Source: Mycobacterium asiaticum
GTDB taxonomy: Bacteria > Actinomycetota > Actinomycetes > Mycobacteriales > Mycobacteriaceae
Direction of reading: 5' to 3'
NCBI RefSeq assembly: GCF_001673635.1
Contig: NZ_LZMH01000005.1
Location: 1-64,000 of the forward strand
DNA: 64,000 bases
In this document: positions 62,710 through 64,000 of the stretch, piece by piece
Layout of the letters: every line of letters begins with the position of its first letter
Numbering within the stretch: the stretch's first letter is position 1
Position numbers and translations under genes: made by a program
The notes under the pieces: generated by a model
What the model was told of the DNA's origin: nothing
What the model saw: the letters and a program-made list of their open reading frames with translations, nothing else
The model's database searches: none

Positions 62710-63789
62710 CTATCCAATGCCGGTCCGCGGTATCACGCTGGGCCGGTGCTGCATGACCTGCGACCCGCCGCCGCGACCGTTCATGCCGCCGGGCGCGCCG
62801 GCGCCCATCCCGCCCATCGGCATGGGCATCATCGGCATACCACCGAGACCGGCCATTCCCCCGGAACTTGCCGCCGCGCCAGACGGTCCACCCAAGGCGC
62901 CCAACGCCATAGGCGAGACGCGATCTGGCGTCGATCCCGACCAGGACGGCGGCGCCGACAGCGCGCCCACCAACCGTCCCCGCCCAAGATTCGCGGCGAC
63001 CGCACCCAAACCTCCACCGCCCATTGGGGGTGCTCCAGCCGCGAGGTTGCCCGCCAGGGTCGGCACCTCGGCGCCCAGCGCCGCGGTTGACGTCAATCCC
63101 GCACCGTTGGCCGACTGGGCCAACGACATGATCGGTGACAACAGCATGCTGACCGGAAGCGCGGCGACTTGCACCAACGACGACAAGGACTCCACTGGCA
63201 GCCCGGAGACCACCGACTGCAATGCGGACGAAAGCCCGGACACCGCTTGCGATGCCACGTCCGTCAGGATCGTCGGCGGGACCGTCAGTGGCGCCAGCGC
63301 CGATCCCACCGACACCGCCCCGGCCTGATACCCGGCCATGGCAGCCACATCCTGAGCCCACATCTCCTGGTAATCGAGCTCGGTGCCAGCGATAGCCGGT
63401 GTGTTTTGCCCGAGAAAGTTCGTAGCCACCAACGACATCAGCGACCACCGGTTCGCCGTCACCGCGGCCGGATGGACCGTCGCGGTCAGCGCCGTATCAA
63501 AGAGAGCTGCCGCGGCCCTCGCCTGGCCGGCCGCCGATTCTGCCTGGCCCGCAGCAGAATTCAGCCAGCCCACATACGGCGTGGCCGCAGCGGACATCAG
63601 GGTTGAGGCCGGTCCCGTCCATGACCCGGTGGCCAAATCGGTGATCACCCCACCGAAGGCCGAGGCCGACGATCGCAACTCGGCCGCGAGCCCCTCCCAC
63701 GCCGCGGCCGCCGCGATCAATGGGGACGCACCCGCGCCGGCATAGATGCGCGCTGAGTTGACCTCCGGCGGTAGCAGCACGAAACTCAT
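62710..63789 (-). CDS. PPE-family protein
   Basis: This 359-aa PPE protein begins [20 protein letters not shown] at ATG 63789, overlapping the stop of the upstream methyltransferase gene (ATGA). The PPE domain extends to about residue 165 with [28 protein letters not shown]. The C-terminal part has [13 protein letters not shown] (Ala in place of Val of the SVP motif) and a Gly/Met-rich end VIPRTGIG. It is clearly a paralogue of the other PPE protein encoded here (388 aa), with the Esx pair between them. No PE gene, the usual partner, is present. Confidence 0.92.
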   Translation of the reverse strand: MSFVLLPPEVNSARIYAGAGASPLIAAAAAWEGLAAELRSSASAFGGVITDLATGSWTGPASTLMSAAATPYVGWLNSAAGQAESAAGQARAAAALFDTALTATVHPAAVTANRWSLMSLVATNFLGQNTPAIAGTELDYQEMWAQDVAAMAGYQAGAVSVGSALAPLTVPPTILTDVASQAVSGLSSALQSVVSGLPVESLSSLVQVAALPVSMLLSPIMSLAQSANGAGLTSTAALGAEVPTLAGNLAAGAPPMGGGGLGAVAANLGRGRLVGALSAPPSWSGSTPDRVSPMALGALGGPSGAAASSGGMAGLGGMPMMPMPMGGMGAGAPGGMNGRGGGSQVMQHRPSVIPRTGIG

Positions 63790-64000
63790 CTGGGCCACCG
63801 GGTTGCTTGGGGCCGGGGAATGAGCATCGGCACCCGGCTGCGGTAGTCACGGTATTGCTGCCCTAATACGGTCGTCAGGTCGCGCTCTTCCCACCGCAGG
63901 GCGTACAGGATGTAGCTGGTCATGCCCGCGGCAAAGAGCAGGTGCCCCAACGTCATTCGTGGGGTCGCCCATAACGTGATCAGGAATCCAAACATCAGCG
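63786..64000 (-). CDS. ICMT/PEMT-like membrane methyltransferase, 5' end missing
   Basis: Only the C-terminal 70 codons are inside the window. They show a hydrophobic helix pair and the family signature [31 protein letters not shown], typical of isoprenylcysteine carboxyl methyltransferase-like proteins. The frame continues past 64000. Its stop overlaps the start of the PPE gene, an unusual pairing for a PPE operon. Confidence 0.8.
   Translation of the reverse strand, partial: LMFGFLITLWATPRMTLGHLLFAAGMTSYILYALRWEERDLTTVLGQQYRDYRSRVPMLIPRPQATRWPR

Overview
The window is chromosomal DNA of a slow-growing-type, non-tuberculous Mycobacterium. The evidence is high GC, an ESX-type QILSS/Mtb9.9 pair flanked by PPE genes, an MmpL transporter, PimE, a REP13E12-type HNH gene, and a gene order that follows the M. 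tuberculosis narH/narG (Rv1162/Rv1161) to metE/prpD (Rv1133c/Rv1130) region, shown here in the opposite orientation. I saw no rRNA, tRNA or CRISPR array.

Layout. 1-4.3 kb: narH (cut by the window edge) and narG. 4.4-8.2 kb: mutT2, a divergent pterin dehydratase, and two translationally coupled secreted lipoprotein hydrolases. 8.2-11.7 kb: pimE and two Pro/Ala-rich exported proteins. 11.7-17.2 kb: small housekeeping genes (DUF1059, HhH-GPD, a frameshifted SMP-30 gene, DUF5302, F420-dependent reductase, DUF1697, two methyltransferases, a GntR regulator, a sirtuin). 17.2-20.1 kb: intact mmpL13, then an intergenic block with two tandem micro-ORFs and a strong terminator. 20.1-26.4 kb: SDR, mcr, a 57-bp tandem repeat, an enoyl-CoA hydratase, and two paralogous NAD(P)-binding proteins flanking a CPBP protease. 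26.5-29.1 kb: a three-gene type III polyketide synthase / ICMT-like methyltransferase / FAD-oxygenase operon resembling the Streptomyces srs phenolic-lipid operon. 29.1-33.0 kb: an enoyl-CoA hydratase-thiolase pair and a MerR-SDR pair. 33.1-36.3 kb: a REP13E12 HNH gene abutting an aldehyde dehydrogenase remnant and a cytochrome P450.

36.3-51.2 kb is the most interesting block. On the minus strand lie a VWA protein, a MoxR/NorQ ATPase, a periplasmic-binding-fold protein without a signal peptide, an AveC-like membrane protein, an SDR, a P450, a small basic ORF and an aldehyde dehydrogenase. On the plus strand lie two acyl-CoA dehydrogenases, an SDR, a nitroreductase-fold protein, a TetR protein with two DNA-binding domains, and an NAD(P)-binding protein. 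Five intergenic regions of this block carry the same 18-bp palindrome (consensus GGAMCARATMTTTGKTYN), which marks it as one regulon, probably controlled by the tandem TetR. The gene content suggests oxidation of an alicyclic or alkyl substrate to an acid, followed by acyl-CoA degradation.

51.2-60.8 kb: a Gly-rich (PGRS-like) remnant, a cobalamin riboswitch controlling metE, a DUF3556 membrane protein with a KstR-like palindrome at its start, cobQ, prpD without prpC, and a flavin amine oxidase. 60.8-64 kb: PPE, an Esx pair, PPE, and the 3' part of an ICMT-like methyltransferase gene cut by the window end.
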